Source: Treponema sp. JC4 (GTDB lineage: Bacteria; Spirochaetota; Spirochaetia; Treponematales; Treponemataceae). Taken from it: a stretch of DNA of 64,000 nucleotides. Location of the stretch: positions 27,462-91,461 of the forward strand of contig NZ_AJGU01000007.1 in the NCBI RefSeq assembly GCF_000260795.1, in the 5' to 3' direction. A program made the translations under genes and the position numbers. This document shows, piece after piece, positions 16,567 to 27,200 of this stretch; within the stretch, counting starts at the first letter, position 1, and the number at the start of each line of letters is the position of its first letter. The notes under the pieces were generated by a model, which saw only the letters and a list, made by a program, of their open reading frames with translations, did not search any database and was not told where the DNA came from.

Positions 16567-18159
16567 ATGAGTAAATTTATTTTTGTAACTGGTGGAGTTG
16601 TATCGGGGCTTGGAAAAGGAATTACAGCTGCGTCACTTGGACGCCTTTTAAAATGCCGTGGACTAAAAATTGCATCACAGAAGCTGGATCCATATATGAA
16701 CGTTGACCCGGGTACCATGAGCCCTTTCCAGCACGGAGAAGTTTTTGTTACCGATGACGGAGCAGAAACTGACCTTGACCTTGGTCACTACGAACGCTTT
16801 ATTGACGAAAACCTTACAAAATATTCAAATCTGACAAGCGGCCGTGTTTACTGGAATGTTTTGAATAAAGAGCGCCAGGGAGAATATCTTGGACAGACAG
16901 TTCAGATTATTCCCCACGTAACTAACGAAATCAAAGACTTTATCTTGAAAAATGCCGAAGTAAGCAAGGCTGATGTAAGCATTGTAGAAATCGGTGGTAC
17001 AATCGGTGATATTGAAAGCCAGCCTTTCTTAGAAGCAATCCGTCAGCTGGCACTTGAAGTAGGAAGACGAAACTGTCTTTTTATTCACGTCTGCCTTGTT
17101 CCTTACATCAGCGGTTCGGACGAATATAAATCTAAGCCTACCCAGCATTCGGTAAAGGAGCTTATGGCAGTTGGAATTCATCCGGATATTATTGTTGCCC
17201 GCTGCGATAAAGAAATCCCTCTTGATATCCGCAAAAAGATTTCTCTTTTCTGTAACGTAGGAGAAGACTGCGTTATCAACAACACAACCTGCCGCAGCCT
17301 TTATGAAGTTCCTCTTATGCTTCACGCCCAGAACATGGATGATGTTGTTTGCCGAGATCTTGGAATTGAAGATACCCGCAAAGATTACCCTGCCCTTGCT
17401 GACTGGTCAAAAATGGTTGATACAATTCATGCCCGCCAGGGAGAGATTCAGATTGCCCTGGTCGGAAAATACGTAAAGCTTCACGACTCTTATCTGAGTA
17501 TCATTGAATCTTTGAACCACGCTTCTTTTGTTGTAGGTAAAAACGTAAAAATCAAATGGGTAGATTCAGACAGCGTAACTGATGAAACTGCCGCTGACAT
17601 TTTCTCTGACTGCCAGGGAATCATTCTTCCGGGCGGATTTGGTCACCGGGGAATTGAAGGAATGATCTGTGCCTGCCGCTATGCCAGAACTAATAAAGTT
17701 CCTTATTTTGGAATCTGTCTTGGAATGCAGATTGCAGTAATTGAGTTTGCCCGTTCAGTTCTTGGCTACAAGGATGCCAATTCCCGTGAATTTGATGAAT
17801 TATGCGAACACACAGTAATTGACCTTATGAAAGATCAGGAAGGAGTTATCAAGGGCGGAACAATGCGTCTTGGCTCTTATCCATGCAGCGTAAAGGCGGG
17901 CACAAGACTGGAAAAAGCTTACGGCAGTTCTAATATTGCAGAACGCCACCGCCACCGCTATGAATTTAACAATGATTTCAGAGCAGAAATGGAAAATGCA
18001 GGTCTTGTAATAAGCGGAACTTCTCCTGACAATACCCTTGTAGAAGCTGTTGAACTTGAAGACCACTTCCACCTTGGCGTTCAGTTCCATCCGGAATTTA
18101 AGAGCCGTCCTAACAATGCAGGCCCTCTCTTTGTTGAATTCTTAAAGGCATGCTTATAA
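16567..18159 (+). CDS. pyrG: CTP synthase (PyrG)
   Basis: Converts UTP to CTP using glutamine nitrogen. The N-terminal synthase begins KFIFVTGGVVSGLGKGITAA, with CDKEIPLDIRKKISLFCNV. The C-terminal class I glutaminase has the nucleophile in FGICLGMQ and the catalytic His/Glu in HFHLGVQFHPEF. The ATG at 16567 has GGAGA 10 nt upstream. An in-frame ATG at 16534 lies in the terminator stem and is rejected. It is the first gene of the operon with a GS (18 nt gap) and an ANTAR protein; CTP synthase is a glutamine user, consistent with nitrogen control. Confidence 0.97.
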   Translation: MSKFIFVTGGVVSGLGKGITAASLGRLLKCRGLKIASQKLDPYMNVDPGTMSPFQHGEVFVTDDGAETDLDLGHYERFIDENLTKYSNLTSGRVYWNVLNKERQGEYLGQTVQIIPHVTNEIKDFILKNAEVSKADVSIVEIGGTIGDIESQPFLEAIRQLALEVGRRNCLFIHVCLVPYISGSDEYKSKPTQHSVKELMAVGIHPDIIVARCDKEIPLDIRKKISLFCNVGEDCVINNTTCRSLYEVPLMLHAQNMDDVVCRDLGIEDTRKDYPALADWSKMVDTIHARQGEIQIALVGKYVKLHDSYLSIIESLNHASFVVGKNVKIKWVDSDSVTDETAADIFSDCQGIILPGGFGHRGIEGMICACRYARTNKVPYFGICLGMQIAVIEFARSVLGYKDANSREFDELCEHTVIDLMKDQEGVIKGGTMRLGSYPCSVKAGTRLEKAYGSSNIAERHRHRYEFNNDFRAEMENAGLVISGTSPDNTLVEAVELEDHFHLGVQFHPEFKSRPNNAGPLFVEFLKACL

Positions 18160-18177
18160 AATAGAGTTGAGGAATTT

Positions 18178-19344
18178 ATGTACACAAAAGAAGAAATTTT
18201 GGAATATGTTGAAGAAGAAGATGTAAAATTTGTACGTCTTGCTTTTTTTGATTTACACGGCGTTCAGAAAAATATTTCGATTATGGCAAGTCAGCTGGAA
18301 TCAGCTTTTAAAAACGGAGTCAGCTTTGACGCCTCTGCCATTTACGGTTTTGAAACACCAGAAAAATCAGATTTATTTCTTCATCCCGATCCTACGACTA
18401 TTTCCATTCTTCCATGGCGCCCTAATACCGGAAAAGTTGTACGAATGTTCTGTACAATTTCTCACCCGGACGGAAGCCCATACAAAAAAGACTGCCGTAC
18501 CCTGCTTGCAAATGCAGTAAAGAAGGCCCGTGATGAATACGGGGTGGAATTCCGCTTTGGTACAGAAATTGAATTCTATCTTTTTAAGCTGGATGAAAAA
18601 GGAGAAAAAACTAAGATTCCTTTTGATAACGCAAGCTATATGGATATTGCGCCTGAAGATAAGGGCGAAAATATCCGCCGCGAAATCTGTTTTACCCTTG
18701 AGCAGATGGGTATTCAGCCGGAAGCCAGCCATCATGAAGAAGGCCCTGGTCAGAACGAAATTGACTTCCACTATGCCGATGCCCTTACCGCAGCAGACAA
18801 CGCTTCAACCTTCAAATGGATTGTACGCACAAGAGCTGCTACTGCAGGCCTGTATGCAGACTTTTCTCCAAAGCCTCTTGAAGATAAGGCTGGAAGTGGT
18901 TTCCATATCAACCTTTCCTGCTCGGATGATTCAAAAAAGAACAACGTACTCGCAGGAATTTTAAAGCATGCTTCAGAACTTACCTACTACATGAACTGCA
19001 GTGAAAATTCCTATGACCGTCTTGGTTCCTGCAAGGCTCCAAAATACATTGCCTGGGGCTACGAAAACCGTTCTACTTTCATCCGCATTCCAGCCGTTAC
19101 AAACAATAACGCAAGCCGGCTTGAAATAAGAACTCCTGACAGTGAATGTAATGTTTACCTTGTTTTTACCCTTTTGATTTATGCCGCTCTGGACGGAATT
19201 AAAAACAAGCTTGAGCCGCCTGCAGAAGTAAAGGAAAACCTTTTCACAAACAGCTGCTCTTGCGAAACTTTACCAGACACTCTGGATTCAGCACGTCAAA
19301 TTGCAGAAAACTCTTCCTTCATTAAGGATGTTCTTGGATTCTAA
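18178..19344 (+). CDS. Glutamine synthetase, type I family, C-terminally short
   Basis: 388 residues against about 440 for typical GlnA. The N-terminal beta-grasp is FVRLAFFDLHGVQKNI. The catalytic domain has FRFGTEIEFYLF, GPGQNEIDFHYADAL, GSGFHINLS, NRSTFIRIP and SRLEIRTPDSECN, so metal and substrate residues look retained. The C-terminal helical end and the segment with the adenylylated Tyr of enterobacterial GlnA are missing: after the short LPDTLDSA stretch it stops at KDVLGF. It may be an active short GSI-alpha enzyme or a GS-like ligase. It starts 18 nt after pyrG and ends 2 nt before the ANTAR gene. Confidence 0.85.
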   Translation: MYTKEEILEYVEEEDVKFVRLAFFDLHGVQKNISIMASQLESAFKNGVSFDASAIYGFETPEKSDLFLHPDPTTISILPWRPNTGKVVRMFCTISHPDGSPYKKDCRTLLANAVKKARDEYGVEFRFGTEIEFYLFKLDEKGEKTKIPFDNASYMDIAPEDKGENIRREICFTLEQMGIQPEASHHEEGPGQNEIDFHYADALTAADNASTFKWIVRTRAATAGLYADFSPKPLEDKAGSGFHINLSCSDDSKKNNVLAGILKHASELTYYMNCSENSYDRLGSCKAPKYIAWGYENRSTFIRIPAVTNNNASRLEIRTPDSECNVYLVFTLLIYAALDGIKNKLEPPAEVKENLFTNSCSCETLPDTLDSARQIAENSSFIKDVLGF

Positions 19345-19346
19345 AA

Positions 19347-19913
19347 ATGACCGAAGACCGCCACAGCGTTTTACTTGTAACAAAAGATCCAAAACTGTCT
19401 CAGCTTGTAAGCGTAATGCTTATGCCCCCTCTTTTTGAAGTGGATATACTCAGCGACTTTAACGAAGCAAGACGCCGGGTTTCAGAGCGTGTATATAACA
19501 TCATTCTTGCAGATTACGCTGACGGCGAAGGCTCTGATTTTGCCCTGGATGCCTCAGATTCCTTAAGTACAATCCTGCTACTTACCCCACCTGCAATATT
19601 TGAAGAAGTTAGTTACCGGGTTGAAGGCTATGGTATTATTTCTGTCACCAATCCTTTTGACCAGTTTTATTTTTACAATATGATTAAAGCGGCAATTGCC
19701 GTACAGTACAAAGTTCAGATTCTTTCAAGTCAGACTACTAAACTCAAGAATAAAATGGAAGAAATTAAGCTGGTGAACCGGGCAAAAATGCTTTTAATGC
19801 AGAACCTGAATATGACAGAGCAGGAAGCTCACCATTATATAGAAAAAGAAGCAATGAACCGAGGCCTAAAGAAGACCTCGGTTGCAGAAAACGTTGTTAA
19901 AACCTATGCCTAG
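19347..19913 (+). CDS. ANTAR-domain RNA-binding antiterminator with degenerate receiver
   Basis: 188 residues. Residues 1 to about 125 fold-match a response-regulator receiver, but the acidic pocket is reduced (LLVTKDPKL instead of DD) and the conserved Lys is lost (VTNPF), so phosphorylation is doubtful although an Asp in LADYADGEG remains. Residues about 130-188 are an ANTAR domain: KLVNRAKMLLMQNLNMTEQE, then HHYIEKEAMNRGL. ANTAR proteins bind paired hairpins with A1/G4 hexaloops and prevent termination. Five such hairpin-terminator leaders occur in this window, one before this operon. Its stop codon overlaps that of deaD (CTAG). Confidence 0.88.
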   Translation: MTEDRHSVLLVTKDPKLSQLVSVMLMPPLFEVDILSDFNEARRRVSERVYNIILADYADGEGSDFALDASDSLSTILLLTPPAIFEEVSYRVEGYGIISVTNPFDQFYFYNMIKAAIAVQYKVQILSSQTTKLKNKMEEIKLVNRAKMLLMQNLNMTEQEAHHYIEKEAMNRGLKKTSVAENVVKTYA

Positions 19914-21550
19914 CGGCCAAAGAAAGCCTTAACTTTCTGCCAGAAGGTCTTCTTAGGAGCAGGAGCAGCTTTTTTGTTGTTAGCATAGCGTCCGCTATTA
20001 CTTCCCTTCTTTCCAGTCTTGTTATATGGCTTTTTCTTATAATCAGTTTTCTTGTAGCCTGCAGAAGCTTTTCCGGATACGCCATTTCCATAGCGTTCCT
20101 TGTACATCTTCATGCGCTCGTCGTAAGAAAGACCTGCAAGTTTTTCCGGATCGATATAAGATTTCTTGCCTTTTGAAGGGCCTTTTTTGAAATCATCCTT
20201 CTTGTAATCTTTTTTGTATCCGTCTTTCTTGTAGTCAGATTTTTTACCGTCGTAAGATTTCTTATAGCCTTCGCCGTTTCTTCCTTTTCCGCCAGACTTT
20301 CCACCACGCTTGTTGTGGAAGTCTCCGTCGCGCCCTTTTCTGTAGCCGCCGCGGTTATCATAAGTGTCATCATCACGCCAGTTTTCTGTCTTAATGTACA
20401 TTCCGGCAGACTTATCTTCCAGCATCTGATCTTCAAAGGCAACAGAAGAAGGTATTGTCATTTCTACATAGCGCTCAATTGCAGGAAGGTTGTAAACATC
20501 CTGTTCTGAACAGAAGGTATATGCCTTTCCAGATTTACCGGCACGGGCTGTACGGCCAATGCGGTGAACATAGTTTTCAGCCTCAACAGGAAGGTCGTAG
20601 TTGATTACCATTGCAAGGTCATCAACGTCAATTCCGCGGGCAGCAACATCAGTTGCAACAAGAACAGGAACTTCGCCAGCCTTAAATGAGTTCAAAAGCT
20701 TAAGGCGTTTAGACTGTGGCAAATCGCCGATAAGGAAGTCTGCCTTAATTTCATTAATCTGAAGACGTTTTGCAACAACCTCACAGGTTCTTTTTGTATT
20801 ACAGAATACAATTGCGCTGGCAGGATTTTCCTTTTTCAAAATACCAATCAAAAGCTTCATTTTGTCGCTGCTTGCAACGTGCAAAAGCTCCTGCTGGATT
20901 TCGCTTACAGTGATGTTTTCAGCTTCAATTGTGATTTCCTTTGGATCGCGGGTATATTCCCATGCAAGATTCTTTACATAAGAGTTCAAGGTTGCAGAAA
21001 AGAGCATTGTCTGGCGGTCTTCAGCCTCCGGAATGCACTTAAGAATCTGGCGCAAATCAGGATAGAAGCCCATATCAAACATGCGGTCAGCTTCATCAAT
21101 TACACAGAAAGCGGCATTGGTCAAATCAAGGTTTCCGCCTTCCTGCAAATCAATTACGCGGCCAGGAGTTCCGATTACAATATCAACTCCCTTTTTAAGT
21201 GTTGCAATCTGTTTTTCATAGCCTACACCACCGTAAACGCTGAAAGCCTTAAGACCAGAAGTTCCAACAAGAACCTTAGCTTCTTCTTCTACCTGAACGG
21301 CAAGCTCACGGGTTGGAACTAATACAAGAAGCTTCTTTCCCTTTGCTTCTTCTTTTGTAATCATCTCGTTGATAACGGCAACAAGATATGCAGCAGTTTT
21401 TCCGGTTCCTGTCTGTGACTGTACATATAAATCAGAACCGTCCTGTGAAGCCTTAATTACCTCTTCCTGAACCGGCGTACAGCTAACATAACCGGCGGCT
21501 TCAATTCCCTTCAATAGTCTTTCATCAAGACCAAATTCAACAAAATCCAT
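19910..21550 (-). CDS. DEAD-box ATP-dependent RNA helicase
   Basis: RecA-like helicase core with QSQTGTGKTAAYL (motif I), PTRELAVQ (Ia), VIDEADRMFD (II), LFSATL (III), ATDVAARGID (V) and HRIGRTARAG (VI), about residues 1-365. The last 150 residues are a basic disordered tail built from KKDYKK/YKKD-type repeats with Gly and Asn, ending KTFWQKVKAFFGR. Such tails bind RNA; roles in ribosome assembly, mRNA decay or cold shock are typical. Start at 21550; the upstream minus-strand leader has a TGCGGC/GCCGCA hairpin near 21575-21590. Confidence 0.93.
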   Translation of the reverse strand: MDFVEFGLDERLLKGIEAAGYVSCTPVQEEVIKASQDGSDLYVQSQTGTGKTAAYLVAVINEMITKEEAKGKKLLVLVPTRELAVQVEEEAKVLVGTSGLKAFSVYGGVGYEKQIATLKKGVDIVIGTPGRVIDLQEGGNLDLTNAAFCVIDEADRMFDMGFYPDLRQILKCIPEAEDRQTMLFSATLNSYVKNLAWEYTRDPKEITIEAENITVSEIQQELLHVASSDKMKLLIGILKKENPASAIVFCNTKRTCEVVAKRLQINEIKADFLIGDLPQSKRLKLLNSFKAGEVPVLVATDVAARGIDVDDLAMVINYDLPVEAENYVHRIGRTARAGKSGKAYTFCSEQDVYNLPAIERYVEMTIPSSVAFEDQMLEDKSAGMYIKTENWRDDDTYDNRGGYRKGRDGDFHNKRGGKSGGKGRNGEGYKKSYDGKKSDYKKDGYKKDYKKDDFKKGPSKGKKSYIDPEKLAGLSYDERMKMYKERYGNGVSGKASAGYKKTDYKKKPYNKTGKKGSNSGRYANNKKAAPAPKKTFWQKVKAFFGR

Positions 21551-21701
21551 TTGTTTTTCCTTATATATATGATATTGCGGCTCCTGCCGCAGAAAATTTG
21601 CATACTTCGGGCTGATTTTACAGTCTTATTGAAAATAATACAGTATTTTACGTTTTTATACTATATGGCGAAATCAGGCTTTTCCGGCAAATTAAATCAA
21701 T

Positions 21702-21729
21702 TTGACTTTCTGAAAAAGTGAATTAAAAT
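21702..21729 (+). promoter_or_regulatory. Possible promoter of the EAL gene
   Basis: -35 TTGACT (21702-21707) and -10 TAAAAT (21724-21729), 16-bp spacer, 30 bp before the start. Moderate match only. Confidence 0.45.
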
Positions 21730-21758
21730 TAAATACAGGTATTTATAAGGAAGTTTTA

Positions 21759-23915
21759 ATGGAAAAGTTCAGATACGATGAGCAGGAATTTGCGCTTATA
21801 GAAAATACTCCAGTTCCATTAGCTGTCTATCAGTTCCTGGACAACCGTGTTGTTACAGTTGCGCTGTCTAAGGGCTTCTGCGACCTCTTTGGCTTTAAAA
21901 CAAAAGAAGATGCATACTTCCTGACAGAAAATGATATGTACCGCGACTGCCACCCTGATGATACGGCCCGCATTGCCGATGCCGCAGTTACCTTTGCAAA
22001 AGACCAGGGCGAATACGACGTTATTTTCCGAACTAAAGTAAACAACAGATACAGAATCATTCATTCCCGCGGCGAACATTTTTACAAAAACGGGATAAAG
22101 CTTGCTGCAGTCTGGTATTTTGATGAAGGAGAATATATAGAAGATTCTTCCATTTCAAATGACCTTACCCACACAATTACAAATGCCCTTAAAATCAGCA
22201 GTATATACCACAAAATAACCTACGATTACCTTACCGGCCTTCCTAACATGGGTTACTTTTTTGAAATTGCAGAAAAAGGCATGGAGGAACTGATTCAGGC
22301 AGGCCAAACTCCTGTAATGCTCTTTTTTGATTTAAACGGAATGAAGTATTTTAATGTAAAATACGGACTTTCTGAGGGTGATAACCTTATCCGTTCTTTT
22401 TCAAAACTTCTGGTAAAATATTTTTCAAATGAAAACTGTACCCGCTTTGGAATGGACCGCTTCTGCGTTTACACAAGTGAAGACAATCTTGAGCAGAGGC
22501 TGTGGAGTCTTTTCGGCGAATGCGAAAACCTGAACGGCGGAAAGACTCTTCCTGTGAGAACCGGAATTTATTCAAGCAAGATGGGGAAAATCAGAGCCTG
22601 CTTTGCCTGCGACCGGGCAAAAATGGCCTGCGATAAAACCAGAAACGCCTATGTTTCCCACTTTACTTATTTTGATGAGTCCATGCTAAAGGAAAGTCAG
22701 AACAGGCTTTATATAATAGAAAACTTTGACCGTGCCTTAAAGGAAGAATGGATTCAGGTTTATTACCAGCCTATTGTTCGCGCTGCCACCGGTCGGGTCT
22801 GTGATGAAGAAGCCCTTTCCCGCTGGATTGATCCTATTCACGGAATGCTAAGCCCGGATGCTTTTATTCCAATTCTTGAAGAATCTAACCTCATTTACAA
22901 GCTTGACCTTTACGTTACAGAAAAAATTCTTAAAAAAATGAAAGCTCAGGCTGATAAGGGACTTTACGTTGTTCCAAACTCTGTAAACCTTTCACGTTCG
23001 GATTTTGAAACCTGTGATATTGTAAAGGAAATTACAAATCGGGTTGACCAGAGCGGCATTCCTCACGAAAAGCTTACCATTGAAATTACTGAAAGTGTAA
23101 TCGGAAGTAATTTTGAATACATGAAAACTCAGGTTGAACGATTCCAGTCCCTGGGCTTTAAAGTCTGGATGGATGATTTTGGAAGCGGCTATTCTTCACT
23201 CGATGTTCTGCAGGATTTCCACTTTGACCTGATTAAGCTGGACATGAAGTTTATGAGGAATTTTGCTTCAAGCCAGAAAAGCAAGATTATCCTGACAGAG
23301 CTTATCCGTATGGCAATGAGCCTGGGAATTGAAACGATTGTAGAAGGCGTTGAAACTGAAGAACAGGTTGAATTCCTCTGCGAAGTAGGCTGTACAAAAC
23401 TTCAGGGCTATCACTTCTGTAAACCAATTCCTCTTATTCAGATTTTTGAACGCTATGACAAGGGCACTCAGATTGGTTTTGAAAATCCTGCCGAATCAGA
23501 TTATTTTTCAGCCCTTGGAAAAATCAATTTGTACGACCTTTCTGTCATCACAAATAACGAAGGAGAATCCTACAAAAACTATTTTAACACCCTGCCTATG
23601 GGGCTTTTTGAAGTTGATGAAGAAAAAATCAAATTCATAAGGGGAAATAAATCTTACAGAAGTTTTTTGACAACTTATTTCCCGCCTTATTTAAAAGAAA
23701 AGATTCTTGAACTGGCTGAAAAAGACAAAAAGCCGGAGAAAGGAGTCTCCGACTTTATAGATGCAGTTCTGAAATGCAAGACAGAAATCAATTCACATAT
23801 TATTGATATCAAACATTCAGACGGCAGTACTTTCCACCTCTACTTCGGGCGCATTGCAGAAAATCCTCTTTCTAAAATCGTCGCCCTTGTAGTTGTGGTT
23901 CTTAATATAAGCTAG
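21759..23915 (+). CDS. Cyclic-di-GMP phosphodiesterase: PAS, degenerate GGDEF, EAL, C-terminal PAS-like
   Basis: 718 residues, no membrane segment or signal peptide. A PAS-like sensor occupies about 1-140. The GGDEF-like domain (about 150-300) has FGMDRF in place of GGDEF, so cyclase activity is unlikely. The EAL domain (about 320-570) keeps the catalytic set: EEALSRW, NLSRSD, ITES, MDDFGSGYSSLD, IKLDMKFM, EGVETEEQ, QGYHFCKP, so it should hydrolyse c-di-GMP. After it comes a PAS-like region (about 590-718) with YFNTLPMGLFEVDEE. c-di-GMP controls motility in spirochaetes. Its stop overlaps the stop of the P-II-like gene on the other strand (CTAG). Confidence 0.92.
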   Translation: MEKFRYDEQEFALIENTPVPLAVYQFLDNRVVTVALSKGFCDLFGFKTKEDAYFLTENDMYRDCHPDDTARIADAAVTFAKDQGEYDVIFRTKVNNRYRIIHSRGEHFYKNGIKLAAVWYFDEGEYIEDSSISNDLTHTITNALKISSIYHKITYDYLTGLPNMGYFFEIAEKGMEELIQAGQTPVMLFFDLNGMKYFNVKYGLSEGDNLIRSFSKLLVKYFSNENCTRFGMDRFCVYTSEDNLEQRLWSLFGECENLNGGKTLPVRTGIYSSKMGKIRACFACDRAKMACDKTRNAYVSHFTYFDESMLKESQNRLYIIENFDRALKEEWIQVYYQPIVRAATGRVCDEEALSRWIDPIHGMLSPDAFIPILEESNLIYKLDLYVTEKILKKMKAQADKGLYVVPNSVNLSRSDFETCDIVKEITNRVDQSGIPHEKLTIEITESVIGSNFEYMKTQVERFQSLGFKVWMDDFGSGYSSLDVLQDFHFDLIKLDMKFMRNFASSQKSKIILTELIRMAMSLGIETIVEGVETEEQVEFLCEVGCTKLQGYHFCKPIPLIQIFERYDKGTQIGFENPAESDYFSALGKINLYDLSVITNNEGESYKNYFNTLPMGLFEVDEEKIKFIRGNKSYRSFLTTYFPPYLKEKILELAEKDKKPEKGVSDFIDAVLKCKTEINSHIIDIKHSDGSTFHLYFGRIAENPLSKIVALVVVVLNIS

Positions 23916-24208
23916 AACTCATATCCCGAAGAAATAAAACAGCCGATTCCTTCGGTAATAAAAAGTTTCCTGAATTTTGTTACAAGGTGCTTAATTTTTT
24001 CAGCCTCTTCTTCTGAACAGTAAATAATGTACATAAGGTTCAGCTGTGGCCATACGTTGTCTCCCAGGTGAGGTTTATTAAAGCCAGCTCCCATAACAGG
24101 ATTGATTTTTGTAAACTTCTGACCTACTCCAAGCTTTTTGAATTCTTCAGTAAAGTCTTCTTCAAGAGCCTGAGAGCACATTATTTCAACACGAACTTTC
24201 TTTTCCAT
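23912..24208 (-). CDS. Small P-II-like transporter-associated protein (PG0541-like)
   Basis: 98 residues, last gene of the RND efflux operon, 14 nt after the pump gene. The motif KPHLGDNVWPQLN and the ending EGIGCFISSGYEF match the pattern I know for small P-II-superfamily proteins that accompany RND or MMPL pumps (PG0541 family). No T-loop Tyr or ATP motif is visible. A regulatory contact with the pump is inferred from position and family. The assignment rests on memory of the motif. Confidence 0.65.
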   Translation of the reverse strand: MEKKVRVEIMCSQALEEDFTEEFKKLGVGQKFTKINPVMGAGFNKPHLGDNVWPQLNLMYIIYCSEEEAEKIKHLVTKFRKLFITEGIGCFISSGYEF

Positions 24209-24222
24209 AATACATCTCCTGA

Positions 24223-27200
24223 CTAGTCTTTATTCTTATCTTTCTTATGCTTTTTGTCTTTCTTGTTCTTCTTTTCTTTTTTACCCTCTTTAGACTTTTC
24301 AGAAGATTTTTTATCCTTCTTTTTCTTGCCTTTCTTCTTTTCTTCTTTTTCGTCTTTGGCTTCATCAGAAGTTTCGGCGATAGGAGAAACAAAGGCTTTT
24401 ACAGGAGCAGGATTTTCAGACTTTTCTGTCTTTTCAAGTTTTGCTGCTTCAAAAACATCTTTTGATGCGGCAGTTCTTGCAACAATATTTTCTGAATATC
24501 CTTCCATGTGGTCGATATCTTCCTGAGTAAAGCCGCGCTCTTCAAGCTTCTTGCGTTCCTTAAGAGCCTTTTTAGCAGCCTTCTTTTCAGCCTTTTTCAT
24601 ACGCTTAGAGTTTACGATAAAGTAAATTGTAGGCATTAAGAAAAGGGTCATCAAAGAACCAAAGGTCATACCACCGAATACTGTAAGAGAAATCGGCTGC
24701 ATTGAAGTATTTCCTTCTCCAGGGAAGAAGGCCATAGGAGCCAGGGAAATTACAGTTGTCAAAGTACTCATCAAAATCGGGCGGAGACGGTTGCTGGCTG
24801 CCTGAATACAAGCTTCTTCAAGGGCATAACCTCGTTTACGAAGAAGGTTTGTGTAGTCTACAAGTACGATACCGTTATTTACGATAGTTCCGACAAGAAC
24901 CAGCACACCCATAATCGTGATTACGTTGAGCTTTGTTCCTGTAATAGCGTAAATTGCAATTACACCAATAAAGGAAAGCGGAATTGTAAACAATACGATA
25001 AAAGGATCCACAAGAGATTCAAACTGGCTGGCCATAACAACGAATACCAGAATAGCCGCCATGATGATGATAGCGCCGAATTTAACAACGGCTTCCATCA
25101 TATCAGCAAAGTCACCGCTGATAGTAATTGATACGGCATCATCCTTTGGAATGTTGTCGTTAATAATCTTATTAATTTTTGACTGAATGATATCAAGGGA
25201 AACTCCGCTTACAGTTTTTGCGGTTACCTTAATAATTCGCGACTGGTTCTGGCGGTAAATTGTTACCGGAGAAGTTGTCTGTTCAACATGGGCAAAGCTT
25301 GAAAGTGGAATTCTAGAACCAAAGCTGTTCATTACAAAAATTGAATCCAAGTCCTTAAGCTTTTTGCGGTCTTTTTCTGCAAGCTTTACAACAACATCAA
25401 TATCATTACCGTTCTTTGTGTAGCGGCTGGCTGTTGTACCGTTGATTGCGGCAGAAATTTCTGAACCTACGCTGTAAACATTCAGACCAAGTTCATACAT
25501 ACGGTCGCGGTCAACGACAATTTCTGCCTGAGGAAGACCGTCTTCAAGATCACTTGTTACAGAGGTAATAAAGTCGCTTCCGTAAGTTTCAAGAGCCTTC
25601 TGAACATCAGTTGCAGTCTGGCGCAGAAGATTAAGGTCATCACAGCGGATTTCAATTACAGTACCGCCAGAACCAACACTGTTCATATTCTGAGAGAACT
25701 TAACCTGAGTTCCCGGGAAGTCGTTAAAGAATTCCTGAACCTTTTTCTTTGCAGACTTATCATTATCCCAGCCAGGCTTTCTTTCCTTTGCTTCATAGAA
25801 GGTAAAGCGGATTGTAGCCTCATTGGTGGTTGCACTGGAAGAAAGGAAAGAGCTTCCGCCTACTGTTGTAGAAGTATATTTTACACCTTTAAGAACGCCC
25901 CAGCATTTCTGCTGCATTTCTGCAACAACTTCAGAAGTAGCGTCCAGAGTAGAACCTTTTGGAAGTGTAACATCAAGGCTGATTGTATTCTCTGATTCTT
26001 CCGGCATGAATACAAATCCAATCCATTTAATGGAAACAAATGAGAAAATAAGAAGGCCAAGAAGACTGAAAATAAAGAGCTTTCTGTGGTGCAGAACCCA
26101 TTTTACTCCGCGTCCGTAAGCATTTCCCAGGTTGATAAAGAAGCGGTCAAAGGCGCGGTTAATTCCGTAGCTTAATCCCTTGTGCTCTTTTTCTGACATT
26201 TTGTCCAGAGGAAGATAGGTTGAACACAAAACAGGAACCAGGGCTACCGCAACAAAAAGCGAACAAAGCAGGGAGAAGATGATTGTAAAGGCAAGGTTGT
26301 TGAACATCTGTCCCATCATACCAAGCTGCTTCTGGAACATTACCATTGGAAGGAAGATACAAACCGAAGTAAGGGTACTTGAGGTAATAGAAGAAACCAT
26401 TTCCTGTGAACCAAGAATTGCAGAAACAGTAGGCTTTGCATCTGTCTGGCGGTAGGCAAAGATATTTTCCAAAACTACGATTGAGTTATCTACAAGCATA
26501 CCGATTCCAAGAAGCAGACCGCCCATAGAAATCATGTTGATGGAAATACCCTTAAAGTACATGAGCATAAGGGTAATGAAAACTGAAATCGGAATGGAAA
26601 GACCGATGATAAAGGTTGTCTTAAAGGAGCGGAGGAAAACAAAGAGGATGATGATGGCCAGCAAAGCTCCGATAATTACAGATTTTACAACCTCATGTAC
26701 AGTCTGCTCAATAATATCAGTTGTATTGTAGGTTTCTACAATGCTGAGGTCAGAAGGAATTTCCTTATTGAGCTTTTCAACTGCCTTGCGGACTTTTTTT
26801 GCAGCCGCAACAGAGTTTTTACCGCTCTGCTTGGTTACCATAAGCATTACAGAAGGCTCTGAATCAAGGAAAGCAAGAGTAGACTGATTTTTATAACCTT
26901 CGTAAACGTCAGCAATATCACGAAGGCGCAGCTTTACAACAGAAGGAGCAGATGAACCGTCGCTTGCAGTGGTTTTATAGGAAATTACAGTGTTCTTCAA
27001 ATCTTCAAGACTTGTGTACTTACCGTTTGTCTTAATGGAATAGTTAATTTCATCACTTTCGATGGAACCACCCGAAGACTGAACGTTCTGAGCGCCAATC
27101 ATCTGGGCAATTGTACTTACGCTAAGACCGTAAGCTTCAAGACGGTCGCGGGGAATATCAACGTTGATTGAACGCTCACGACCTCCGACTACATTAATAG

